A stretch of 38,574 nucleotides of DNA from Synechococcales cyanobacterium PMM_0083 (GTDB lineage Bacteria; Cyanobacteriota; Cyanobacteriia; Leptolyngbyales; Leptolyngbyaceae), in assembly GCA_949127665.1 (NCBI GenBank), contig CASBQE010000351.1, positions 1 through 38,574 on the forward strand, read 5' to 3'. Position 1 is the stretch's first letter, and each line of letters begins with the position of its first letter. The position numbers and the translations under genes are program-made. The notes under the pieces were generated by a model. It was not told the DNA's origin and did no database searches. It saw only the letters and a list, made by a program, of their open reading frames with translations. Positions 1 to 8,016 of the stretch are shown here, one piece after another.

Positions 1-11
1 CAATTCAAACT

Positions 12-90
12 GCGATCGTTCCAGTGCAAAGCGTCAGCTAAGCCAATTGTAGCTACTGCGTTAGCGGTAAATCCTGGGTGAGCGATCGCC
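12..90 (+). repeat. 79-bp direct repeat, copy 1
   Basis: This segment, bounded by gcgatcg and gcgatcgcc, recurs at 911-989 in the same orientation with about 7 mismatches in 79 positions by eye. The two copies bracket the ParD/ParE module. On the minus strand one frame is open through both copies (AIAHPGFTANAVATIGLA-like), so it may descend from a coding fragment. No protein family is recognised. Confidence 0.85.
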
Positions 91-383
91 TTACTCCGGG
101 AAGACATCCTGCAAGTTGCGATAACCGTTAACGACTCGGAGGATTTCGACATCATCGCCAAGCACACGATAGAAGATGATGTAATTTATCAGCAATAATC
201 CGCGTAACCCTGTCGTGATAAGGGCATAAGACTTACCGATGTAGGGATAACGCGCTAAGTGAGTGCATTTTTGGTTGAAACTGTAACGAAGCGATCGCCA
301 GCATCAATGCTCTGTGCCAGAAAATAGTCGGAAATCTCATCCAGATCTTGGCTAGCTGCGATCGTAATCCGCAGGTTCTTCAT
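91..383 (-). pseudogene. parE: ParE/RelE-family toxin, frameshifted
   Basis: The reading frame starts at ATG 383, overlapping the antitoxin stop as ATGA. It reads MKNLRITIAASQDLDEISDY...DRFVT and then hits a stop after a shift. Moving one base near 278-280 restores FNQKCTHLARYPYIGKSYAL...YIIFYRVLGDDVEILRVV...LQDVFPE and a stop at 91-93. The joined product would be 97 residues, the normal ParE length, with the family's core tract (YIIFYRV, VEILRVV) intact. The simplest explanation is loss of one T in a TTTT run (AAA on the plus strand). ParE toxins poison DNA gyrase. As read, the toxin would be truncated after about 40 residues and inactive. A sequencing error in the homopolymer is the alternative. 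Confidence 0.85.
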
Positions 384-673
384 GCAGAAGTAGCTCTGGC
401 GGCATTGACCTTCTGCCGGAGTTGAGCAAGTACATTGTCTGCGTCTAAGACTTCACCTTGCTCGGCGGCTTGTATCCCTGCATCAATTTTGCGGCGAGTT
501 TGTTCGACCCAAGCAAGATAATCTGGGGTTTCCTCAGGATGTTGCTGGGCGACCTCATCGGCGAGGAGTACTAACGCTATATCAATGGCATTTTCGAGAG
601 ATCTGTATCCACCTTGCTGTGAGAGAGACTCAAGAATTTTGCTTTGCTGGGCACTCAAAGTAATTTGCATCAT
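380..673 (-). CDS. parD: ParD-family antitoxin
   Basis: A 97-residue protein beginning MMQITLSAQQSKILESL, with a short N-terminal beta/helix segment of ribbon-helix-helix type and a charged C-terminal tail, as in ParD-like antitoxins that pair with ParE. Its TGA stop overlaps the toxin ATG by four bases (ATGA), the usual translationally coupled antitoxin-toxin order. The antitoxin frame is intact although its partner is frameshifted. A second ATG directly follows the first, so the true start could be one codon later. Autoregulation through the RHH domain is expected for the family. No operator was identified by eye. Confidence 0.75.
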   Translation of the reverse strand: MMQITLSAQQSKILESLSQQGGYRSLENAIDIALVLLADEVAQQHPEETPDYLAWVEQTRRKIDAGIQAAEQGEVLDADNVLAQLRQKVNAARATSA

Positions 674-1046
674 TTTTAAGCAGTTGAAAAAATGGAATTT
701 GTACTTTCAGAGAACGCTGAATAATTTCCTTCAATATAGCGATAGTTTCGGTCTTGCTAATTTAGTCTTCCATCCGCAGAAAGCGCGTTTGGCTTGCCGT
801 CCCTGAGAAATCGCCCGTCTTCTCTCCCAAGCTCGATCGCAGTTGCATAGACACACTCATCGACAACAGCGATCGTTCGAGTGCAAAACCGAAAATTTGG
901 GATGGAAAATGCGATCGCGCCAGTGCAAAGCGCCAGCTAAGCCAATTGTGGCTACTGTGTTAGCGGTAAATCCTGGACGAGCGATCGCCCAGTTATGAGC
1001 GCGTGGTATTCTGACGTTCTAATTGATTTCATCGTCGGCTGCATCC
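674..1046. other. Intergenic region upstream of parD and the DUF2079 genes
   Basis: About 370 bases with no convincing gene; the plus-strand ORFs at 585 and 995 look like chance frames. It holds the antitoxin promoter region (minus), several HIP1-like gcgatcg sites and the second 79-bp repeat copy at 911-989. No clear Shine-Dalgarno precedes the first DUF2079 gene. Confidence 0.6.
911..989 (+). repeat. 79-bp direct repeat, copy 2
   Basis: Same orientation as 12-90 and about 91% identical by eye. The 899-bp spacing encloses parDE exactly, so recombination between the copies would delete the module. The copy ends about 57 bases before the first DUF2079 ATG. Confidence 0.85.
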
Positions 1047-2699
1047 ATGCGTCAGTTACAGGGCTTCAAAGATTTTTGGGCAAAGCGCCATTCAGAAATG
1101 TGGCTGGAAATGCAGCCCGTGCTGCGGTTGGCAGCATTTTTCTGGGTTGTGATGCTGCTGTTAGCACTGCATCGCCACCTGACTTTTTATGCATCCTACG
1201 ACCAGGGAATTTTTAATCAGCTTTTCTGGAATGGGATTCACGGAAACTTTTTTCAAAGTTCCCTGTCGTCGGTACTGTCGGGGGCAGTGGTGCTTGATCG
1301 CCAAGTGCCCACAGTTGCTTATCACCGATTGGGGCAGCATTTTGACCCAATTTTGCTGCTGTGGCTGCCGATTTACGCGCTGTTTCCCCATGCCGCGACG
1401 TTGGTTGTACTTCAGGTGGCACAGGTAACAGCGGCGGGATTGATGCTATACGCTCTAGCGCGACAGTATTTGCAGCCCACTCTTGCCCAGTGGATCACCG
1501 CTAGCTACTACACCTCGGTTGCCGTCATCGGACCCACCTTTTCCAACTTTCACGATTTGAGCCAGATTCCGCTGCTGCTGTTTACCCTGTTCCTCGCATT
1601 GGAAAGGCGCTGGTGGTGGCTCTTTTGGCTAATGGCAGGCTTAACCCTGCTGGTGCGAGAAGACACCGGCATTTTGCTGTTTGGCATTGGGCTATATTTA
1701 GCGCTGAGTCGGCGATTTGCGATCGTGGGGATTGCCTTGTGCAGCATCAGCTTCGCCTATGTGATGTTAGCCACCAATGTTTTCATGCCGCTGTTTTCTA
1801 GGGATATTTCCCAGCGGTTTATGGTCGAGCGATTTGGACATTTTGCCAGTGGAAACGAAGCCTCCACCTTCGAGATTCTGGGCGGCATCCTCAGCAATCC
1901 GCAGCGGTTAATTAGCCACGTTTTTTCATCAGTTGATTTGAAAGTGTCCTATATGTTGGCGCAAACCCTCTCCCTTACCTTTGTGCCGCTGATCTCACCC
2001 AGCGCTTGGATGATGACCAGCGCACCCTTAGCGCAACTACTGTTACAAGGGGGCGATTCGCGGTTCTCGGTGTATATTCGCTATGCGATCACGCTGGTGC
2101 CCGGTTTGTTTTATGGGGCGATTCTGTGGTGGTCAGTGCATCCCCAGGTTTTTAGATCCCGATTCAAAAAAATCTGGCTAGGGTTGATCATTTTGTCGCT
2201 CTTGGTTGTGCTGTTGAAAAGCCCCCATCGCGTGTTTTATTTTGTCATCCCAGATTCGGTTCAGCCTTGGGTGCAGGTTCCTCTATTCCGTCAGTGGAGC
2301 CATGTGGCAGAGGCGCGATCGCTCCTCACCCAAATCCCCCCCGATGCCAGTGTTTCGGCAACAACCTATCTCGTGCCACCGCTATCGGGTCGTCGAGCCG
2401 CTTTGCGAATGCCCTTTTTGCAGTTTCGCAATGATCAAAATCAAGTGGAAAACGTGGAGTATATTGTGGCGGATTTTTGGCAGTTGCAGCAATATCAGCC
2501 TGCGTTTCGGGAAGAGCGCGGCTACATGGAAATTTTGCCCACTAAAATTGACGACTTGCTCTCACAGAATCAATATGGTATTCAATCTTTTCAGGATGGC
2601 ATTGTATTGATGCAGCACCAAAAACCATCGCAACCCGAAGCCTTAGCCCAGTGGAAAGCACTTCGCCCCACCTATGTGCCCACGCCTAAACCCAATTGA
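1047..2699 (+). CDS. DUF2079 multi-pass membrane protein 1
   Basis: About 550 residues starting at ATG (MRQLQGFKDFW); the ORF track extends to an upstream TTG at 1023, which is less likely. There are many hydrophobic helices. The family hallmark YASYDQGIFNQLFW follows the first membrane segment, and LVREDTGILLFGIGLYL lies in the middle. DUF2079 proteins are of unknown function. From memory they are grouped with GT-C membrane glycosyltransferases, whose catalytic acid sits in the first extracytoplasmic loop; the YD in YASYDQG is in the right place for that. A second paralogue follows at once, then a GT2 and a deacetylase, which suggests transfer of a lipid-linked sugar. The glycosyltransferase role is inference. 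Confidence 0.85.
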   Translation: MRQLQGFKDFWAKRHSEMWLEMQPVLRLAAFFWVVMLLLALHRHLTFYASYDQGIFNQLFWNGIHGNFFQSSLSSVLSGAVVLDRQVPTVAYHRLGQHFDPILLLWLPIYALFPHAATLVVLQVAQVTAAGLMLYALARQYLQPTLAQWITASYYTSVAVIGPTFSNFHDLSQIPLLLFTLFLALERRWWWLFWLMAGLTLLVREDTGILLFGIGLYLALSRRFAIVGIALCSISFAYVMLATNVFMPLFSRDISQRFMVERFGHFASGNEASTFEILGGILSNPQRLISHVFSSVDLKVSYMLAQTLSLTFVPLISPSAWMMTSAPLAQLLLQGGDSRFSVYIRYAITLVPGLFYGAILWWSVHPQVFRSRFKKIWLGLIILSLLVVLLKSPHRVFYFVIPDSVQPWVQVPLFRQWSHVAEARSLLTQIPPDASVSATTYLVPPLSGRRAALRMPFLQFRNDQNQVENVEYIVADFWQLQQYQPAFREERGYMEILPTKIDDLLSQNQYGIQSFQDGIVLMQHQKPSQPEALAQWKALRPTYVPTPKPN

Positions 2700-2785
2700 T
2701 CGGGCGATTCGTGAAACGATTCCTACGGGAATCGCCCAACTCCCTTAAATCCCTCATACCGCGACGAGAAAGCAGTCACCCGATT

Positions 2786-4543
2786 ATGGCGCATCTAATA
2801 TCCCTCAAAAAATCGCTCCCTGAGCGGAACGAATCAAACCAGAATCATCAAGCAGAGATCAAATGGCTGCTGATTTTAACAGCCGTTTTTTGCAGCTTCC
2901 TGCTAATTTTTTCGCTCCATCGGTATTACACCTTTTATGCGTCCTATGATCACGGGCTATTCAATCAAATTTTTTGGAACAACCTGCACGGGCGATGGTT
3001 TCAAAGCTCACTAACCGGCGAACATTCAGCGGCAGGCGTGTTTCACAACGAAATTCCGCCCGTTAACTTCAACCATTTAGGACAACACTTTGTCCCCAAT
3101 TTTCTACTTTGGCTGCCGATCTATGCCCTGTTTCCGTCTCCGGTAACCCTGGTCGTATTGCAAATTGGCTTAATGGCGGCAGGTGGAATGGTGCTATATG
3201 CTCTAGCGCGACACTATTTGGAGCCGACTCTATCGTTGCTGATTACAGCGGGTTATTTTGGGGCATATGCGGTGATTGGTCCCACGTTTGCCAATTTCTA
3301 TGAACACTGCCAAATTCCGCTGTTTGTATTTAGCGCCTTGCTGGCAATGGAAAAGCAGCGCTGGTGGGTATTTTGGCTCATGGTTGCTTTCACTTTGGGC
3401 ATTCGGGAAGATACCGGAATTATTTTATTTGGCATTGGATTGTATTTGGTGTTAAGCCGTCGCCATCCCTGGGTCGGAGTAGCGCTTTGCGGAGTTAGTT
3501 TTGCCTATGTGGCAATCATCACCAGCGTGGTTTCACTTCACTTCTCAAGCGATACTCCACCGCCATATATGGCTGGACGTTTTGGACAGTATGTGCCAGG
3601 GATCGAGTCGCCCACGACGCTGCAAGTGCTGTGGGGCATGTTAACCCATCCGGTAGAAGTGTTGAAAAGTCTGCTGACTCCGTTCGATCGCAGAGTCATG
3701 TATCTCCTCGGTCAATGGCTACCGTTAGCGTTTGTGCCTGCCCTATCGCCTCCAAGCTGGATTATTGCAGGAGTGCCCTTGTTAGCGTTGCTGATGCAAT
3801 CGGGAATGTCTGCCCTAACAATTACGCTGCGATATTCAGTTGCGATCGTTCCTGGGATTTTTTATGGCGCAATTTTATGGTGGGCAACGCCGTCTCAGCG
3901 TCCTATGGTTGAACCAATGGGCAAGCGATCGCTGTGGCAAACCCTCGGCTTCACCTACCGCACCCGTCAGTTAACTTCTACCTTTCGTCGCTTTTGGATA
4001 GCTTGCATTGCCCTATCGATCCTCTTGGTGACCCTTTCTAACCCGAATCAGGCATTCTACTTTTTACTGCCCGAATCCTTCAATCCCTGGCTATACATTA
4101 CTCTGCCGCGCCAGTGGGAACATAGCCAAGTGTTGCGCGACATGATTCGGGTGATTCCTGCTGATGCGAGCGTTGCGGCGACCACCTACCTAATTCCACC
4201 CCTTTCCACCCGGCGCGAAATTAGTCGATTTCCCAATCTCCAGCTAAAAGATGAGCAAGGACAAGTGCAGATGATGGAGTATGCCGTGGCGGATCTTTGG
4301 CGGTTGGATCAGTATCAACCCCTGTTTAAGGGGGATCACCAGCGCTTAAGCCTGATTATTGCCAGAATGGATGAAATCCTTGCCCAGAAAGCCTATGGAC
4401 TGGTACATCTGCAAGATGGAGTAGTGCTGTTGCAAAAGGGTGTTCCCTCTCAGACAGAGAGCTTAACCGCTTGGGCACCTTTACGGCAAGATTTACTAGC
4501 GTCTTTAGAAAAAACAACGCTTAAACGGCGAACAAAACAGTGA
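2786..4543 (+). CDS. DUF2079 multi-pass membrane protein 2
   Basis: About 585 residues from ATG 2786 (MAHLISLKKSLPER). The track's TTG at 2696 overlaps the previous stop but would add 30 residues with no membrane character. It is a clear paralogue of the preceding protein along its whole length: YASYDHGLFNQIFWNNLHG, LGQHFVPNFLLWLPIYALF, GIREDTGIILFGIGLYL and PADASVAATTYLIPPLS all have counterparts there. It carries an extra loop of about 25 residues (around MVEPMGKRSLWQTLGFTYRT) before a late membrane helix. The tandem pair looks like an old duplication with divergence. Substrate and acceptor are unknown. Confidence 0.85.
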   Translation: MAHLISLKKSLPERNESNQNHQAEIKWLLILTAVFCSFLLIFSLHRYYTFYASYDHGLFNQIFWNNLHGRWFQSSLTGEHSAAGVFHNEIPPVNFNHLGQHFVPNFLLWLPIYALFPSPVTLVVLQIGLMAAGGMVLYALARHYLEPTLSLLITAGYFGAYAVIGPTFANFYEHCQIPLFVFSALLAMEKQRWWVFWLMVAFTLGIREDTGIILFGIGLYLVLSRRHPWVGVALCGVSFAYVAIITSVVSLHFSSDTPPPYMAGRFGQYVPGIESPTTLQVLWGMLTHPVEVLKSLLTPFDRRVMYLLGQWLPLAFVPALSPPSWIIAGVPLLALLMQSGMSALTITLRYSVAIVPGIFYGAILWWATPSQRPMVEPMGKRSLWQTLGFTYRTRQLTSTFRRFWIACIALSILLVTLSNPNQAFYFLLPESFNPWLYITLPRQWEHSQVLRDMIRVIPADASVAATTYLIPPLSTRREISRFPNLQLKDEQGQVQMMEYAVADLWRLDQYQPLFKGDHQRLSLIIARMDEILAQKAYGLVHLQDGVVLLQKGVPSQTESLTAWAPLRQDLLASLEKTTLKRRTKQ

Positions 4544-4601
4544 ATGCAGAGTCAAATTTACTCGGTTGAGCAACTCCTTAAATGAGAATAAACGCGAATT
4601 G

Positions 4602-4620
4602 CCCATCTCCTTTAGATGGG
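4602..4620 (+). other. Small hairpin between DUF2079-2 and GT2
   Basis: CCCATCT-cctTT-AGATGGG forms a perfect 7-bp stem with a 5-nt loop in the 188-base gap after the second DUF2079 gene. It has no T tract, so it is a weak terminator or a processing/attenuation hairpin separating the DUF2079 pair from the glycosyltransferase. Confidence 0.4.
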
Positions 4621-4731
4621 AATAAGCGAGTCACAAGTCTAAATCTTTCCATGGGATAGTTCAGTTTGCGACTGTCTTGTATGGTAGAAGTTGTGTTTGA
4701 TGCCCGGTGTGTGTGGTTGAGGAGAGCAAGC

Positions 4732-5637
4732 ATGAGTCGGTTCCCTAGAAAGTCGTTAAGCTCTAGGTTGAAGTGGGGGCAGGTGCGCCGCGATCGCGAA
4801 TCACCTAGCCAAAGGCGAGAAGGAGTGTTGGCGTTTGCGGGTGAGCCAGCCGCGACCGTGGAGTTGGCTGAAGGCGTTCCCTATAGCGCAGCGATCGCCC
4901 CTCAGCAGCTTGATCGCGCGGCTATCATCATGCCTGTTTACAATGAGCAAGCCTGCATTGGCAGCACATTTGATGCGGTGATGGCATACTGTCAAAGCCA
5001 TCCTAACTTTCAGTTTATTTTTGTGAATGATGGCTCCAGCGATCGCACCCAGCAAATTTTAGAACAGCGCATTGCCGATTCACAGACTGAGCAAATTCAA
5101 CTGCGGTCCTATTGCGATCGCGGCGGCAAAGGTCATGCCGTCAAAATGGGAGTCTATTTAGCGAATACCGACTACGTTTGTTTTTTAGACGGAGATCTCG
5201 CCTATTCTTTGGATCATTTGGACTGGCTCACGGCAAAATTAGCACAGTACGACGTGGTGATCGGTTGCCGCAGCCTAGTGCCCGAAGGCAACCAAGGACT
5301 CAGGCTTTCTAGAAAAATTGCCGGAAAAGTTTTCAATAGCTTGTCCAAACAAATTTTGAACTTGCCCTATGTGGATATGCAAGCAGGATTAAAGGGCTTT
5401 AGCAGCAAGGCAGCCAAAGAAATATTTGATCGGCAAGAACTGATCGGCTTTTCTTTTGATGTGGAGCTAATTTATTTGGCGAAGAAACTGGGATACTCGA
5501 TCGCCGAAATTCCGGCTTATGTTTCCAACAGCCATGCGACCAAAATATCCAAAGTGGATTTGTTGGCGGATTCTATCAAAATGCTGCGTGATCTATTCAA
5601 AATTCGCTGGAATGATTGGACAGGACGCTATGAATAA
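4732..5637 (+). CDS. GT2 glycosyltransferase, dolichyl/polyprenyl-phosphate sugar synthase type
   Basis: About 301 residues from ATG 4732 (MSRFPRKSLSS). The start is chosen because GAGGAG lies 7 bases upstream; the track's TTG 4666 start is unsupported. After an N-terminal tail of about 60 residues comes a GT-A domain: AAIIMPVYNEQACIGSTF, FIFVNDGSSDRT, a nucleotide/metal motif FLDGDLAYSLDHL (DGD in the DxD position) and the GCRSL...QAGLKGF region typical of DPM1/ALG5/ArnC-like enzymes that load sugar onto a polyprenyl phosphate at the cytoplasmic membrane face. There is no C-terminal membrane pair, so it is the soluble DPM1-like form. Its stop overlaps the deacetylase start by 8 bases. The donor sugar cannot be read from the sequence. 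Confidence 0.88.
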   Translation: MSRFPRKSLSSRLKWGQVRRDRESPSQRREGVLAFAGEPAATVELAEGVPYSAAIAPQQLDRAAIIMPVYNEQACIGSTFDAVMAYCQSHPNFQFIFVNDGSSDRTQQILEQRIADSQTEQIQLRSYCDRGGKGHAVKMGVYLANTDYVCFLDGDLAYSLDHLDWLTAKLAQYDVVIGCRSLVPEGNQGLRLSRKIAGKVFNSLSKQILNLPYVDMQAGLKGFSSKAAKEIFDRQELIGFSFDVELIYLAKKLGYSIAEIPAYVSNSHATKISKVDLLADSIKMLRDLFKIRWNDWTGRYE

Positions 5638-6421
5638 AGTGGTTCTGCTGAGTTTTGATGTGGAAGAGTTTGATATTCCCGAAGAATATGGTCAAATTCT
5701 GAATGATCGAGAAAAATTTCGGGTGTCGCTGAAGGGCTTGGAGCCGATTTTGCACCTGTTGAAGCGACTGAATATTCGAGCCACTTTTTTTACAACTGCT
5801 TACTTCGCGCTGCACCATCAGCCGTTGATTCGAGCGATCGCCCAAACCCACGAAATCGCTTCCCACGGCTTCTATCATTCGTCATTTGAGCCAGCCGATT
5901 TAGCCACATCCAAGCACACACTTGAACAAATCACGCAAGCGCCCATCACCGGGTTTCGCATGGCGCGGCTACAAAAAGTGAATGATCATGCGATTGAAAG
6001 CGCCGGATATGCCTATAATTCATCCATGAATCCGACTTATCTTCCGGGGCGATATAATAACTTCTTCACTCAACGCACCGCCTACTACTCGCAGCAGCTT
6101 TTGCATATTCCCGTATCGGTCACGCCGCTGATTCGGTTTCCACTGTTTTGGTTGAGCTTCAAAAACTTTCCACTGCCGCTTTATCAACTTGCCAGCTTGT
6201 TCACTTTGCAATGCGATCGCTATTTGAGCTTATACTTTCACCCGTGGGAGTTTACTGACCTTTCAGCCTATGGGCTACCGAGCTACGTGAAGCGCCATTC
6301 TGGAAAACCGATGCTTCTGCGTTTAGAGCGATATCTCACTTGGCTGCATTCTCAGGCAGACTTTATTACCTACGCTGATTTCAGGCAGTTTGTTTACCCA
6401 AAATCTTCATGTCTGGGCTAA
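5630..6421 (+). CDS. NodB-like polysaccharide deacetylase
   Basis: 263 residues from ATG 5630 (MNKVVLLSFDVEEFD). The track frame begins earlier inside the GT2 gene. NodB-fold signatures are present: SFDVEEFD with the metal/catalytic Asp near the N-terminus, RATFFTTAYFA, the His pair in ASHGFYHSSFE, and YFHPWEF near the C-terminus. There is no signal peptide, so it is probably cytosolic and acts on a small or lipid-linked sugar rather than on exported polymer. It overlaps the GT2 by 8 bases and the transporter by 13, implying translational coupling. Pairing a polyprenyl-phosphate GT2 with a deacylase is the ArnC/ArnD or FlmF2/NaxD arrangement. That analogy is inference. Confidence 0.88.
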   Translation: MNKVVLLSFDVEEFDIPEEYGQILNDREKFRVSLKGLEPILHLLKRLNIRATFFTTAYFALHHQPLIRAIAQTHEIASHGFYHSSFEPADLATSKHTLEQITQAPITGFRMARLQKVNDHAIESAGYAYNSSMNPTYLPGRYNNFFTQRTAYYSQQLLHIPVSVTPLIRFPLFWLSFKNFPLPLYQLASLFTLQCDRYLSLYFHPWEFTDLSAYGLPSYVKRHSGKPMLLRLERYLTWLHSQADFITYADFRQFVYPKSSCLG

Positions 6422-7959
6422 ATTTTTTATCATTTATTGGCATTTTTGCGCTCTGTGGCATTGCATGGCTCACCTCAGAGAACCGTGGCATCGTTCCCTG
6501 GCGAACCATTTTTTGGGGAATTGGGCTGCAACTCATTTTAGGGCTGCTGGTCTTTCAGATTTCCGCCACACGTAATTTGCTGGAACTGCTGAGCGATGGC
6601 GTAAATTCTATTTTGCAAGCGACGGAAGCAGGCTCACGCTTTATCTTTGGGTCGCTGTTGGTGCCTGACCCAACGAGCGCTCCGGCAAGTCCTTTGCTGG
6701 CGGGTCGGTGGATTGCCCGTGCCGTTACGCCGCCCTATGTGCCGGTTCCAGGCGATCGCCTCCTGTCCAACGGCTCCAGCGGCGATTTCATCAGCTTGGG
6801 ATATGTCTTTGCGTTTCGGGCGTTGCCTAGCGTCATTTTCTTTTCGGCGCTGATGGCGCTGCTGTACACCCTGGGCTTGATTCAGCCGTTGGTGAATGGG
6901 TTTGCCCGAATTTTTCGCCGCACCATGAACCTCAGCGGTGCCGAAGCCCTCAGCGGTGCTAGCAATATTTTTGTAGGGATTGAAGCCACTATTTTGGTGC
7001 GCCCCTATCTAGAGCGCATGACCCGCAGTGAAATCTGTGCAATTTTGGCAGCCTGCTTTGGCAGCATCGCTTCCACGGTTTTAGCGCTGTATGTCGGCTT
7101 CTTGCGTCCCGTGTTCCCCAATATCACCGGACATTTGATTTCAGCCTCGATTATGGCAATTCCTGCCTGTTTTGTTATTTCCAAAATTGTGGTGCCTGAA
7201 ACCGAAGTGCCAGAAACGATGGGAAAATCCTTGCAACGCCAGCAGACTCGAACGGATGCCGCCGCTGAAGAGAAGGTAAAAGAATCGCGAGATATCGAAA
7301 CCGTTGAGGATCGTGACTTGTTGATTGACGATGAAACTGACGGAAATCAACGGAATTATGAGCAGCCTGCGCGACTGAATTTGATGGAAAGCGTAGTGTT
7401 GGGGGCTATGGATGGAGTGAAGTTGGCAGCAGCGATCGCGGCTTTACTCATCGCTGTTCTCGGATTGGTGGCATTGGTCAACTTATTTTTCGCCAATCTG
7501 GCATCTCTGGCAACCAGTTCTCAACCGTTCATTCGCGGGATTGGTCGCGTATTTCAGATTGTCACTCTGCAAAATATTTTGGGCGCACTGTTCTTGCCGC
7601 TGACCTTTTTGACCGGAGTTTCTCTGCAATGGCAAGAACTGTGGCAATCTTCCGTTTTGATTGGGCAACGGCTGATTTTGACTGAAGTGCCTTCCTATCA
7701 GCAGCTTGCGGTATTGGCAAATCAGGGGGGGTTGAGTCCACGCGCCTTGCTAGTGGTCAGCTACGCCCTGTGTGGATTTGCCCATCTGCCATCGGTTGGC
7801 ATTTTTGTCGGCGGCTTAGTTAGTTTAGTGCCGTCGCGCCGCCGAGATATTACCGAACTCGGCTGGAAGGCTTTGTGGGCGGCTACCCTGGCAACGCTGA
7901 TGATTGGCTGCATCGCGGGGCTATACGATACCGGAAACCCAGCAATCTTAGGAAAATAG
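6409..7959 (+). CDS. CNT-family (NupC-like) transporter with altered binding-site motifs
   Basis: 516 residues. N-terminal helices are followed by the CNT core, with GAEALSGASNIFVGIEA and RSEICAILAACFGSIASTVLALYVG, a late LILTEVPSY and CGFAHLPSVGIFVGGL. CNT transporters couple nucleoside uptake to Na+ or H+. Compared from memory with Vibrio CNT, the base-contacting GQTE reads VGIE here and FANFSS reads FAHLPS, while both glutamates remain, so the substrate may not be a standard nucleoside. An insert of about 60 strongly charged residues (TEVPETMGKSLQRQQ...EQPARLN) separates the two halves and makes it longer than the roughly 400 residues of bacterial NupC. The start overlaps the deacetylase end. 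Confidence 0.82.
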   Translation: MSGLNFLSFIGIFALCGIAWLTSENRGIVPWRTIFWGIGLQLILGLLVFQISATRNLLELLSDGVNSILQATEAGSRFIFGSLLVPDPTSAPASPLLAGRWIARAVTPPYVPVPGDRLLSNGSSGDFISLGYVFAFRALPSVIFFSALMALLYTLGLIQPLVNGFARIFRRTMNLSGAEALSGASNIFVGIEATILVRPYLERMTRSEICAILAACFGSIASTVLALYVGFLRPVFPNITGHLISASIMAIPACFVISKIVVPETEVPETMGKSLQRQQTRTDAAAEEKVKESRDIETVEDRDLLIDDETDGNQRNYEQPARLNLMESVVLGAMDGVKLAAAIAALLIAVLGLVALVNLFFANLASLATSSQPFIRGIGRVFQIVTLQNILGALFLPLTFLTGVSLQWQELWQSSVLIGQRLILTEVPSYQQLAVLANQGGLSPRALLVVSYALCGFAHLPSVGIFVGGLVSLVPSRRRDITELGWKALWAATLATLMIGCIAGLYDTGNPAILGK

Positions 7960-8016
7960 CAGGAAGATAGCCGCTTGAACCATTCGGGAATTTGAAACGA
8001 GACAGGAACGACAGAT

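Noticed and set aside
585-806. Plus-strand 73-codon ORF over the parD start
   Set aside because: It overlaps the antitoxin antisense, has no ribosome site and a composition unlike protein.
995-1216. Plus-strand 73-codon ORF
   Set aside because: It overlaps the first DUF2079 gene in another frame; no family features.
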